Source: Alnus glutinosa (Eukaryota; Streptophyta; Magnoliopsida; Fagales; Betulaceae). Taken from it: a stretch of 64,000 nucleotides of DNA. Location: positions 39,700,154 to 39,764,153 of the forward strand of contig NC_084886.1 in assembly GCF_958979055.1 (NCBI RefSeq), written 5' to 3'. Positions within the stretch are counted from its first letter, which is position 1. Each line of letters starts with the position of its first letter. Below the pieces are notes generated by a model. It saw only the letters and a list, made by a program, of their open reading frames with translations. It made no database searches and was not told the DNA's origin. Shown one piece after another: positions 1 to 11,361 of the stretch. The translations under genes and the position numbers were made by a program.

Positions 1-2570
1 ACTAGTTTGCCTCATACATTATGTGACCAATGGTCCTCGAAGGACAACAGATGACAATCCCGGAGTTCTTCAACATCTATCGTCCATCCGTACAACACAA
101 TGGGATGATAGCCTTTCAGGTTCGCCAGAACCCTCTTTTCATCTATTTGTGGAAGAGCTACTCCAACAATAAGTATTGGGAGGAACAGTTCTTTTGCGTC
201 TCGAGAGAATGGGAGTTTCCCATCACCGAGGTGCTCCTCGAAGACTAGAAAATACCCCAGGAGTGGAGGCCTCTAGAGAACGTCTGGAAGGAACCTCCCC
301 ACCTAAACTGAGCCGAGAGGGCCAAAGTCGCCGAGATGATCTCATTTTCTCGGCAATGAGCAAATATCGAATGGATCAATTTTGACAATATCGTGACCGA
401 TGCCAGTATGAGGGAGCATCTCATGTATCGGATACCTGAGGGCAAGATCTTGCTCAATAAAAAGGGAAAGTCCAAAAAGAAGAAAGCTCCTCAACCCGAG
501 ACTACTGCACCGGGAGGCCTTCCGAATGCAGCCTCAAAAAAGAAAAAGGCTTCTCAACCTCCTATGGCTACGTCTCAATTAAGGTGTGCTGCTCCGAGGA
601 AGGAAAAAAAGTCATCTATTGTGGCACTGAGGGAGGTGGTGCCTGAGGTTCAGACGGCGACTACTTCCAGGACCACCGAAACTCCCGTCCAAACCGAGGT
701 GCTGCAAATCTTGAGGGTTTAGAATCCGATATGGAGCCCGGATAGAGAAACTGTCCCCACTGGTCAGGGTGTCTCGATGCCCAATTGGCGTTTTGCTCCG
801 GTGGACGAAGAATCCGAGGAGGCTAAAAGTCTGACCCCTCCTCGAGAGGCAAGAAGTCTGAGCCCTCCTCGGGAGTCGATGGATGCTGTTGTTGGGGACA
901 GTCAACAAGAGTTTGGCCCTCGTTGGGTGAAGACTTGAGCCAAACGCAAAGACGCTGACAAGGGCAAAGGCAACGCCGACGAAGCTTCAAAGAGGCCCAG
1001 ACTTTCCTCAGATCCAGAGCAGTACTTGCTCTGACTCATCAGTGGAGCTGAGACCACTTTTAATCGTCTGAGAGTCATATTCTTCAGGTCGAGCCAATAT
1101 CACTGATTCATGCTAATTCGCACCTTGGTTCATTATTCTGTGGATGCCAATCCGCCTCTCGATGTTCATGTCTCGGGAGATTCCGGGGCCAAGGAGACGA
1201 ATGTTGATTCTCCCGGGGGGAAGCAAAGTGGATCTTGAAGAATCGAGTCGTGAAGGGCACACACACTTTTCCCCTTCGAGCCCGGTCATAACTTCCAAGG
1301 AAGTGGAGTCTGGATTTCCCAGCCCCTCAAACGGCGAAGGGCTGAGATCTCCTCCACCTCCGGAGAATCGATCGGGCTCGACTCAAGCCGGGGATCATCC
1401 GTCAATTATCCCATCAAATCCCCGTGACTCCTCGGGAGCAAGTCCTTTTAGGTCTACATCGCTGGTTGTCGAACCAGAAGCTTCTAGTAGAAAGGTCCCC
1501 ATCAGATCTCTTAGGGATGACCTGCTCGGATGCCCTCTAGAGGCAATCACTGGGATCATTCCTGAAGACTTTATGTAGGATGCTCGGAGGACTACTCCTG
1601 AGAGGTTTGCGGACATAGTTGTCCACTCCCAATTTTCGATAGGGTTTCTCTTCGTACTTACTTCTTTGATTTTGTATATTTTCTTTTGCTAATCCTCTTC
1701 TTAGTGTTTCAGTTCATTGTCAAGCTGGCCGCACTATATTGGAATTTCCAGAATCATATGAGTACCAATCCGCAGGAAGTGCCCCAGATGCGGGCCAAGA
1801 TTGTAAGCCTCGAGAATGAGGTCTCTCGGTTGAAGGGACTAAATCTCGAAATAGAACGGTTGCAAAATCAGCTCCAAGCCCGGGACCAGGAGATAGCGGA
1901 AGGCCGGCTAGAACTGGAAGTGTTGAAAGCTTAGAATTTTTAGGTTGAGGCTTGGAATGCCGAGGTTGAAAATTCTCTATGCACAACACTGGTTGATCTA
2001 GCTAACTTAGAGGAAGCCAAGGACAGCTTGGCTGCGGTCCTGCGGAGCTTAGTTCGTCCCATGCCCGTAAGGTGATTCTAGCCGAGGAGCTAATCATTGC
2101 TAATGCTGAGAAATAACAAGTTGTGGCTTATCAAAAGGTGGCTGATCAAAAGGTGGCAATCGAGCGGCAAAAGGATGCCGAGAGTCGGTTCAAAAGACTT
2201 CGAAAGAAGTATCACCACTACAAGGACAAGGCCAAACGATACTTCAAACATCTTACCCTTGTGCCATGGCTCCAGGATCTTAGTTGGGCTTGGGGTTTCA
2301 ACTAGGGTTTTGAGATTATAGGACTCTAGTTCTCAATCCTCATCTTTTTAACTTTGATCCCGAGATCGTGAGCCACTTCACTCTTGGCATTACTGATGAG
2401 GCAATCCACGAGCTTGAAGAAATGGGGGGTAGAGCATTTCCAGATGTTTGGGAGTGGGGCGAGAATGCTCCTAACCCCTAGGAGGTCGATCTCCCTTCTA
2501 TACCCTCGACTTCCAAGCCCACTTTTGATAGGATTGCCGAGGGTGATCATGATAATGAAGACTTGTAAAA
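1..2570 (+). pseudogene. Degenerate antisense ORF of the Tat element (gypsy-type transposon family)
   Basis: Short open pieces in several frames make up a broken protein. The first piece (30-248) resembles the plant 'putative gypsy type transposon' domain (PF04195): 'IPEFFNIYRP' followed by 'YWEEQFFCVSREWEFP'. Pieces at 393-722 and 1,144-1,578 are lysine- and proline/serine-rich and of low complexity. The piece at 1,686-1,934 is a coiled coil (residues near 'IVSLENEVSRLKGLNLEIERL'), followed by lysine/glutamine-rich fragments to about 2,300. The order of a globular N-terminus, a disordered middle and a coiled-coil C-terminus fits that family. Many frameshifts and stops show that no intact protein can be made. 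It runs opposite to the pol fragment at 11,850-12,740, which supports an antisense accessory ORF. Confidence 0.5.
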
Positions 2571-2639
2571 TTTTGAATTTCTTTAATCAAAATTTCTTTT
2601 ATCTTCATATCTCTGGTCAAAATTATATTTGCTTCAAAG

Positions 2640-3400
2640 TTATAGTTAACCGAGCTATCCCCAATGACTGAGACAAATATTCATTTTGTCTGAGTACCCC
2701 CTAATAACTTAGACAAATATTCGAGTTTGTCTGAGCTATTTCTGAAGTAATCAAAATTTTCGAGCTACCCCCTTAATAACCTAGAAAAATATCCGAGTTT
2801 GTCTGAGTTATTTTCGAGGGAAGTAAGTAATCAAAATTTCCTAGCTACCCCCTTAATAACTTAGACAAATATTGTGTTTGTCTAAGTTATTTTCGAGGGA
2901 AGTAATTGATTAGAATTTCTGAGCAACCCCCCTAATAACTTAAACAAATATTCGGGTTTGTCTGAGCTATTTCCAAGGGAAGTAAGTGATCAAAATTTTC
3001 GAGCTACCCCGCTAATAACCTAGACAAATATCCAGGTTTGTCTGAATTATTTCCGAGGGAAGTAAGTAATCAAAATTTCCTAACTACCCCCCTAATAACT
3101 TAGACAAATATTGGGTTTGTCTGAGTTATTTTCTAGGGAAGTAATTGATTAGAATTTTCGAGCTACCCCCCTAATAACTTAGACGAATATTCGAGTTTGT
3201 TTGAGTTATTTTCGAGAGAAGTAACTCATCAAAATTTCTGAACTACCCCCTTAATAACTTAGACAAATATTCAGGTTTGTCAGAGTTATTTTCGAGTGAA
3301 GTAACTAATTAAAATTTTCGAGCTACCCCTCTAATAACTTAGACAAATATTTGGGTTTGTCTAAGTTTTTTCCGATGGAAGTAACTGAAATTAGTCATTT
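2640..3400. repeat. Minisatellite, about 79-80 bp unit, 9-10 copies
   Basis: A unit containing TTAGACAAATATT, then TTTGTCTGAGTTATTTT, then a GAGCTACCCCCCTAATAA-like end recurs with starts near 2,668, 2,708, 2,780, 2,859, 2,939, 3,018, 3,099, 3,178, 3,257 and 3,338. Spacing is 79-81 bp from 2,780 onward; the first copy is shortened. Copies differ at several positions, so the array is old or was built stepwise. Arrays of this kind are known in the 3' untranslated region of Tat/Ogre elements, which agrees with its place between pol and the antisense ORF. Confidence 0.9.
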
Positions 3401-3782
3401 ATTTTCCAAGCTACCACAACATATAATCAATGGAAATGCTTAATTCATATATCATGTAACCAAATTAAAGAGATTCGTGATACATGGAAATCATAGATAG
3501 TATTTCTTGGAAAAAATACAATTTACCCCCCAAACTACCACCCTTTCTCTAGATAGCCCCCCAAATTACCAAGGCTTGCACTTTGGCCCCCCAAATTACC
3601 AAAACTTTTGAAAAATGCTCATTTTAGTGAAATATCACCATAATACCCCTGTCACGTGTCATTTTCTAATTAAAAAAAAAAACATAAAAAAACAAAAATA
3701 AATAAATAAACAAAAAAATTTATTTCTTATTTTTATTTTATTTTTTTTAAAAAAGATGGGTGTTTGGGGTGGCGTTATTTAC

Positions 3783-4310
3783 CAACCACGACCTGATCTT
3801 CCAGACACCCCTCCGGTCACCGTTCGTTTGCAACGCCATGATGACCGATTTTATAGCTTGGCTCAGTGAGTTTCGATTCGCAATCATTAGTTCGTTGATC
3901 TCAGCCAAGCTCAAGCTCGCCCTGCTCTAGAAAATATCCTCCACCAGATAGAAAAGCTTGTGATCCTTGAGCCCTAAGTAGTTATTGGCCAACGTTTTGA
4001 ATGCCAAAAAATCACAGAGAGGAAAATAGATATGAACATCAACGAACAAGCTTATGGCCGTTGATTTCTCCATTAGAAACCGATCGAGGTCTTCCACAAC
4101 GATGATAAACTTGCTCGTCGTTTGTAACAAAAAAAAAAAAAAAAAAAAAAAGATCGGAATCTTTCATAACCTTCGAAAAATCAATATCATAAACATTGAA
4201 TGATAGGAAATTAGCCATATCCGCGTTCGAAGAGGTAGAGATGAGTTCGTCGAGCTGCAGGCTTGCAACGTGCCCAACGACGATGCTGGAAAGAAGCAGT
4301 ACATCCTCCT
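3783..4310 (-). pseudogene. Captured fragment of an AAA-ATPase (plant HSP/AATP1-like family)
   Basis: Read on the minus strand, the segment gives pieces of a plant AAA-type ATPase: 'MANFLSFNVYDIDFSKVMKD' near 4,150-4,215, then after a poly-T run 'TTSKFIIVVEDLDRFLMEKS' (Walker B-type acidic residues in VVEDLD), then 'VDVHIYFPLCDFLAFKTLAN' and 'LAEINELMIANRN' down to about 3,800. The family normally has a stretch of several tens of residues between the VVEDLDRFL region and VDVHI, holding the arginine-finger segment; it is missing here. A 25-bp T run interrupts the first junction and a stop follows 'LVEDIF'. It cannot encode a working ATPase. Its place inside MULE terminal repeats identifies it as transduplicated host sequence. 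Confidence 0.8.
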
Positions 4311-4359
4311 GTCGATTGCAATATTTTTTTTAACATAAAAAAATAAAAAATAAAATTTA

Positions 4360-4570
4360 GGGGTAATTACCTTTTCCCCCCATGAACTACCGGCCAGTGT
4401 CATTTTGCCCCCAGGAACTACCCCTTCGACCAAAATAGAGCATCCAACTACCAATTTGACACCGTTTGCCCCCTTCCGTCAGTCAGACCCGTTATGTCCG
4501 ACGGTCAACTGCTCACGTGCATGTCAAGTGCCGTCTACCCCATTTTTATTCCGAAAATGCCCTCCGGTAC
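4360..4570 (+). repeat. Left terminal inverted repeat of the inner MULE
   Basis: The 211-bp repeat pairs base for base in length with 11,362-11,572. By eye only three mismatches separate the two (about 98.6% identity). It is C-rich on this strand, with repeated CCCCC-AACTACC motifs that could bind transposase, and it probably holds the transposase promoter. Confidence 0.93.
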
Positions 4571-4812
4571 GATTAAAGGCGAGAATACCCTTTTTAGCGT
4601 GGAATACCTCAAATGCCCTTGAATTTTGTTTCATTCTACCCTAATCTGTGCCGCACACTTCACTATTTTTGGATTCAAACCACACTTCACTTTGAACACT
4701 GAAAACCCTAGAACAACATTCAATCCTCACGCAATCTTCGAACATCAAAATCAGCCTATAACAGCTACCAATCTGCTACAAGTAACTCTGTTTGTTGGAG
4801 ATTTTCGGAATT

Positions 4813-5801
4813 GTAAGTACTTTTTATTTAATTTGTTTGTTTTCATTGTCTCTGATCAGTGACCTGTTGCTTTCTTATTGTTGATTTCTTTTTGTTGTTA
4901 TTTGTTGGTAGTACCCGATAGATTTGCTACTTGGGATTTGGTTTTATTTGTTTAGGGTTTCCTCTTTGCCCCAAGTGGTCCCGCAGTGGTCGGCCCTTTG
5001 TCGGTCAGTGGTTCTTTTTTTTCTTTTTTTTTGTTCGGAAGTGGTCCCCTTTGTTACTTTGTTCCCCTTTGTGTGTTAATGTTCAACAATTTTCCCCTGA
5101 AGTGGTCCCCTTTGTTCCCCATTTGTTTGTTGTGTGTGTTTTGAAATTGTTTAGGGTTTTGTGATCGTTGGGTGTGTTTTTAAATTGTTTTCCATGAAGT
5201 GGTCCCGAATGTTGGGTGTAAGGTTTCTTCAGTACATACATTATGAAATTCGCCTCTTATCAAACATGGTATTTGGTCAAACACGGTATATGGTATAATA
5301 TAACTAAATTAAATTGTTTAAATTGTTTTCCATAAAAACTGCTTCCCAATTATGTGAAATTAAAATTTTTGAATGAACTATTGAATTAAAATCAGACAAA
5401 AAAAGATAAAAATATTTGGCCACATATATAGAGTAATATGCCAAACTTGTAGAAAATGAGATCTGGAACTAGGAAAATAATGGAATTTTTTTCGCTTTAA
5501 GTATTTAGTAGCATTATTAGTTGTCATTTGAGATTATGGGAAATTTGGTAAGCTTTGACTGAATAGTTTAAAAAAAGTAAGTAATATCCAAATTGAAATA
5601 GAGATAAAAAGATATAGCAAAGTAGAAAAAACCCACTACGTGCAGATGTGAAATAGCATGGCATTAGTTGATTTGACTTCATTGTTCAGAAGTGACCGTG
5701 AAACTCTTTGTTAAAATGTTTATGACCTATAAACTTCTAAGTTTTCGAAATAAAATTTAAAATTTAAAACTCAATTCAGTGTTTGTATGTTTTATGTGCA
5801 G
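4813..5801 (+). other. Probable 5'-UTR intron of the MULE transposase gene
   Basis: A strong donor (GGAATT|GTAAGTAC at 4,812/4,813) and an acceptor (TATGTGCAG|TGTC at 5,801/5,802) bracket 989 bp of AT-rich sequence with no coding potential. The acceptor lies 26 bp before the transposase ATG. The intron is inferred from splice consensus only. Confidence 0.5.
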
Positions 5802-5827
5802 TGTCAATCAATCCTATCACTTGAACA

Positions 5828-8800
5828 ATGGCAAACAACGATGTCATTTTTAGGGTTCATTACGGGGGTCGGTTTGATCGGCGATACAAATGCACTTATG
5901 TTGGAGGGCAAATAGGGTTGTATGAAGAGTCGTATGACCTAGATTGTTTATCTTTTTTTGAGATCGAAACAGTAGCTGGAAAATTTGGATACGAATCAGG
6001 TGACCTGGTGTACTATCGAATACCCGGAAGAGAATTAGATGATGGGTTGGTTTTATTAACATCTGATGAGGATGTCTCCAGAATGGCTGAGGTCTTATTA
6101 TTCCATACACTTGTATTACTGTACACGGTGTCTTTTGCAGATGCTGGTGCTGAAGTAGGGGCAAATGAGGGTGAGGGTGAGGGTGAAGATATTATGGAAA
6201 GTGGTAATGAGGAAAGGAGGTTGAAGGTTGTAAATGATCCATACTGGCATGCATTGATGAGTGACGATGACGATGCATGGGATGGGGCTGATGAACCAGA
6301 AGCTGGTGGTTCAAAACGTGATGATGATTATAGTCCTCATTTTGATGATGAGGGTGATACTGATGAGGAGGATGGTGGTCATGGGGAGGGTAGCCATGAA
6401 AAGGCAGCTGATGTTGGTGGTTTAAGTGGTTCGGCTACTATGTTGGATGATGAGGATGAGGATGAGGTATCCTCTAACTTAGCTAGAAGTGATATCCTCG
6501 TAACTCCCCCTAAAAGTGATGAGGAGTATGAGGCGAGTAGTTGGCCTAAGTGTGTTACTAGGGTTTCCCAGTTTCAGGATGTGGACATGGAAGACCCACA
6601 TTTGGATGTTGGCATGTCATTTGAATCTGCTGCTCAATTCAGGAAAGCTGTGAGAGAATACAATTTGTTTAGGGGTAAGGATGTTGTGTTCACAAAAAAT
6701 GATCGGGATCGGGTTATTGGAGTTTGTAAGAGTAGGCCCAAGGGTTGTCCTTGGAGAGTTTATGGTTCACTGGTTACGGGTGAGAGAACTTTTATGCTTA
6801 AGTCACTGAACCCTAAACACCAGTGTACACGATGTTACAAGTCTTCGATTGTAACGTCTAGATGGATTGCAGACAGAATGACCCACAAATTTAGGACACA
6901 GCCAAACTATCCAATTGCAGCTCTCTTTGATGATGTAAAAAGGAAATGGAATGTGGATGTTACTCCTAGACAACTGTACAGGGCCAGGGTTAAGGCGAAA
7001 GAACAGGTAGAAGGTAAGCACAAGGAACAGTACAAGCGGCTATGGGATTATTGTGCAACAGTAAGACAAATGAATAGAGGGAGTACACTGTTGATGAAAG
7101 TTGAAAGGCCTAAGTTAGACGTCCCACCTACTTTTCAAAGGTTGTATATGTCTTTGGCAGCATGCAAGGAGGGTTTTAAAAGGGCTTGTAGGCCCGTGAT
7201 AGGTGTTGACGGCTGCTTCCTTAAGGGACATTTCAGGGGGCAATTGTTGGCTGCTGTGGGAAGAGATCCAAACGACAATATTTATCCGATTGCACTGGCT
7301 GTGGTTGAAGCTGAAACCAAGGATAGTTGGTCCTGGTTTCTAGAGACTCTAGTGGGGGACCTTGGTCCAAATGGCTGTACTGGGTGGACATTCATTTCTG
7401 ACAGACAGAAGGTATATTAAAATATTGTCTTTTCATACATTTTCACTTGTGCATTTACTTTCATTGACTCAAATCTCTCTTTATTTATTTTTAATTTGTC
7501 TTCTGTTGTTCTTTGCCTAGGGGTTGATACCAAGCTTCGAGGAGGTCCTACCAAGTGCACCGCATCGCATATGTATCCGACACTTATATGCAAACTTTAG
7601 GGGTGATGGGCACAAAGGATTAGTGCTAAAAGAAAAGTTGTGGAAAGCAGCTGCTGCATATAGTTTTTATGGGTATCAAAGGGAAATGGAGGCGCTGAAG
7701 AAATTGAGTCCAGCTGCCCATGCTTATTTGGAGAAGATTGACCCCCGTACCTGGGCTAGGGCTTTCTTTGACACCACCCCAAAGTGCGACTTGATCATGA
7801 ACAACTTATGCGAGTGCTTCAACTCGTACATCATCCATGCCCGAGACAAGCCAATCATTACCATGCTGGAAATGATTAGGAAGAAGTTGATGAGGCGATA
7901 CCAGAAGAAGAGGCAAGGAATAAGGGAGTATGTCGGGGAATGGTGCCCGAAGATATTGGCAAAGTTAGACCAATGTGGAAAGGATGCTGCAGAGTGTACT
8001 TCAACTTATGCTGGGGATGGAATCTATGAAGTGTTGTGCAGTTATGGCACATTTGTGGTTAGCTTGACGGACCGTGTTTGTGGGTGCAGGCAGTGGGATA
8101 TGACTGGCATTCCATGCCCACATGCCATCTCAGCCATTTTATATCATTCTGCCAAACCTGAACAGTACCTGCATCCGTATTACAGTGTTGAGAATTACAA
8201 AATGGCTTATGACCCAATGATATACCCAGTGCCAAGTGAGGACCAATGGGTCAGAACCGGGCAAGATGAGGTTCACCCACCCGTTATTAGAGCTACCTCA
8301 GGCCGGCCCAAGAAGCTCCAGAGAAGGGGTCCAGATGAGCCAAGAAACCCACATTGCATGAGGAAGGGTGGTGTAAGCATGAGATGCTTGAAGTGCAGGA
8401 CAGTTGGCCATAACGCTAGGACTTGCCCTAGGAGGAAGAGGAAGTCCACTCCAAGCACTGCAACAGAGTTGAACTTAGATGATGTAAGTACATATATCTT
8501 AAATACCATTTTTTTTTTTTTTTATAACAAAAGACAATTGCCAACTTTGTTAATAATTTTCCTAACCTTGGTTGTTTTGTGTCGCAGATTCCTTCTCACC
8601 CAATTGCTGATGATTCACAGCCTACGGAATCATCTACAGCTGCACAACCTGTTTCACGGCCCAAAAAGAGAGTTTCACCTACTACTGTTGATGTAGGTAT
8701 CAGTAACATTTGTTATTACAAATATATATTTGTGTTATTTCTAATGACGATGTTACATATGTAGCCTACTTCAACGAAAAGGAGTAAGACAATGGCTCCC

Positions 8801-9096
8801 TCAATGCATACTCGGGCATCACAAAGAGCAAATTCTACAGCTGTAAGTAAATACAGCTTTCCACCCTATACTTTATATGTAAATAGACTTTGAATTACTA
8901 ATAAAAGTGTGTTGCATAGGCAAAATCTGTTGTTGCAAGGTCTATTAGGAGGTCTGGTAGGTTGATGGCAGCATTTAAGAAGCCCGATCCCAACAAAGAG
9001 ATACCCACTATTGACCTAACATGTGATGATTCACAACCAGCAGTATGCACTCGGAACCGGCCAGGGCACTCGGAGTTGTCATTCGAGAACCAGTAA
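5828..9096 (+). CDS. Mutator-like (mudrA-type) transposase, 5 coding exons
   Basis: This is the DDE transposase that cuts and integrates the MULE, acting in the nucleus. Exons are 5,828-7,411, 7,521-8,483, 8,588-8,692, 8,765-8,842 and 8,920-9,096; all join in frame to 968 residues. Visible domains are an N-terminal PB1-like region (about 1-95), an acidic low-complexity linker (110-225), a MuDR DNA-binding domain with C/H residues (about 255-340), the catalytic core with D461 (VIGVDGCF), D525 (SDRQKG) and E626 (NLCECFN), a SWIM zinc finger (CGC...CPH, about 720-740) and a CCHC knuckle (CLKCRTVGHNARTC) before a basic tail. The start has a good context and a 5'-UTR intron. The last exon stops in a frame different from a downstream basic segment ending at 9,191 ('KPARVVVPTVEKGIQRM'), so the native C-terminus may be frameshifted. 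Otherwise it looks intact. Confidence 0.9.
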
Positions 9097-9210
9097 GGAA
9101 GCCAGCAAGAGTGGTGGTACCAACAGTGGAGAAGGGTATACAAAGAATGAAAGCTAAAAACAAAGGGAAAAAACCAATATGGCAGCCTTGATGTGTTTTT
9201 ATAAACTGTT

Positions 9211-9617
9211 GTTGGAAATATGATAGTCGACTATGTTGGTTTGTAGTTGGAAATATGATAGTCGACTATGTTGGTTTGTAGTTGGAAATTGTGTTTGGTT
9301 TGTTGTTGATAGGAACAGTTTCTTGATGTTGTAGTGGGAAATATGGACTATGTTGGTTTGTTGTTGTTGGAAACAACTTGTTTAGGTTTGAAGGAAAATA
9401 TGCAGGAACAATACTATGTTTTCTGATTTGTATGTTGGAACCTATTTGTTCAGGTTCCAAAACAGTGTAGTTGGAAACAATTTGGTTTGTTGTTGATAGG
9501 AACAATTTTTTGATGTTGTAGTGGGAAATATGGACTATGTTGGTTTGATGTTGTTGGAAACAACTTGTTTAGGTTTGAAGGAAAATATGCAGGAACAATG
9601 CTATGTTTTCTGATTTG
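9211..9617. repeat. Direct repeats downstream of the transposase gene
   Basis: Two exact-looking 35-bp units (9,211-9,245 and 9,246-9,280) start with GTTGGAAATATGATAG and are followed by a third partial copy. A longer 137-bp direct repeat occupies 9,294-9,430 and 9,481-9,617 with few differences. The repeats lie in the convergent 3' region between the two MULE genes, probably in the transposase 3' UTR. Confidence 0.9.
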
Positions 9618-9951
9618 AAATTATGCAAAAATGCCAAAATGTTATGTTGATGATGCCAAAATGCTAAGTTGTACAGGAAACTATTTGTTCAAGTTTCGTA
9701 TGTTGGAAGTATAGGTCAGTATTTTAGCATATGTACAAGGAATAATGAATCAAATTGGGGTGGTCAAAAAGCTATTTTGATGATACCAAATTTCATGCCA
9801 GAAAATTATACACATTTTTTACATTTTCGAAAAGAGGGAGACAAACATTACAAGTACACTACACATTACGAAGTTTACCAATACACTAGTTACAAGGTTT
9901 CAAAGTTACAAATACACTAATCATTACAAACATATTAGTCATTACAATTTT

Positions 9952-11233
9952 TCAAGGTAGCCGTTTGTAGGACATATGTCCTTGATTGACACCATAAAAG
10001 CTGCCCCAAAACACAGCTAAGAAGACAACAAAAAAAACCCAAGAAAATGCCAAAATTCGGCTATTTGTCTTTGCAATTTTCACTTGCATGTCATATCGTA
10101 TTGCTTCGATCTCTAGCTTGGCCTTCAATTCTACAACTTCCTTGTTCAGCATAGCGTGCCTGTGTTGCACACGAGTCAATGCTCGTCTAGCATGTTCACA
10201 CATTTCAGAATCTTTCCATTGGAAGAATCTGCAAGACCGACCAACCTATTCAATTAGAGGTCTCATAAACAAAGTTAGTTTTTCAACGTTAAAAAAAGTT
10301 CAATGGAAGGCCAAGTATAATTAAGAGTTGATACCACTTTACTTACTAACATAATTATATTATAGGGGTAATTAATGTGGAAACAAGCATACAATGCAAT
10401 TATGATACATATAGACATGATGTACATATTAATCTGGCTCTTTTGGAATTTAAGCATGATCATATCTATAAATTAAAAAAATAGAAATCTAACATACATG
10501 ACTAAGCTCACTGACCTCTTCTCTTTCGATTTGTTAAGATACAGTACATGCATATCACAAAAAGTGGTGCTTTCAATTTGCTTATCATTTAACCAAACCA
10601 AATACAACATAATGCTACTGAAATTATTTACAATGCCAAATAGTAGTGTTATTATTGTTAAAGTCCTCAGCAAATGACGAGAAGAAAGATATTAATGCTC
10701 TGATTTCATGAATTATCTCAGAGGTATTCTTCATGCAATCATTGTCCGAACACAACTAAATAATAACCAATACCTCATTTCAGGATAATTTAACCAAAAA
10801 CCACTCGAGCAAAAGAAAGAAAAAACGACCCATTGTCTTCAGTTACCCATTGTCCGAAAACAATAACCCCAAAACAGTTCAGGCAAAAAAAAAAAAACAC
10901 CTCATTGTCCAAAAACAGGAAACCAAGGAACAAAAAAAAATAAAAAAATAAAAAATAAAAAAAATCCTAAGACAATAATCTAAGATCTAACTTTCAAACC
11001 CTAAAAAATTTACCCATTATCTATAAAATATAAGAGAATAAGCAGACGAAGAAGAGGTACTACCCATTATTTACAGATCCATAAAAAAAATAAAATCTTA
11101 GCTCATAGTTCACACAACCGTAGAACAAGCGGCCGAAATTTTCATCGGTAAAGGAAGTCTTCAAAGGTGCAGGTACTCCACACCGGCAGATGAGCTCTCC
11201 GAATGTTGCTTCGCTCTTCCATGAACAAGACAT
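9952..11233 (-). CDS. GRF zinc-finger, coiled-coil, single-membrane-span protein of the MULE
   Basis: Two exons are proposed: 11,233-11,102 (44 codons) and 10,245-9,952 (97 residues plus stop), about 141 residues in all. Exon 1 gives 'FGELICRCGVPAPLKTS' and 'GRLFYGCVNYE'; exon 2 opens 'VGRSCRFFQWKDSEMCEHA'. Together these form a GRF zinc finger with C16, C18, C40 and C49 and the usual FFQW tail. Residues about 62-95 form a charged coiled coil (LNKEVVELKAKLEIEAI), and 108-128 are a hydrophobic segment (ILAFSWVFFVVFLAVFW) with a short basic end. The acceptor GAATAG|GTT is good, but the donor reads GAG|CTAAGA where GTAAGA is expected, so this copy may splice poorly and then reach a stop soon after. 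It faces the transposase gene, as mudrB faces mudrA. Function is unknown. The domain call is firm; the exon junction is inference. Confidence 0.7.
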
Positions 11234-11361
11234 TGAAGCTCTTCAAGGTCGACTCTTTCAGCGGGCTACCAAAGAAAATGACGTGAAAGAAGCTTCTGTT
11301 GCTTAGTTTGAATTGTTTTGTTTTGTTTTTCTTTTTTTCTTTTCATAAACTTTAATCTACT

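Noticed and set aside
2640..3400. Regular repeats that could suggest a CRISPR-like array
   Set aside because: The units are contiguous with no unique spacers and the genome is a plant; it is a minisatellite.
5850..6164. 104-codon minus-strand frame
   Set aside because: Antisense to the first exon of the MULE transposase and without any domain.
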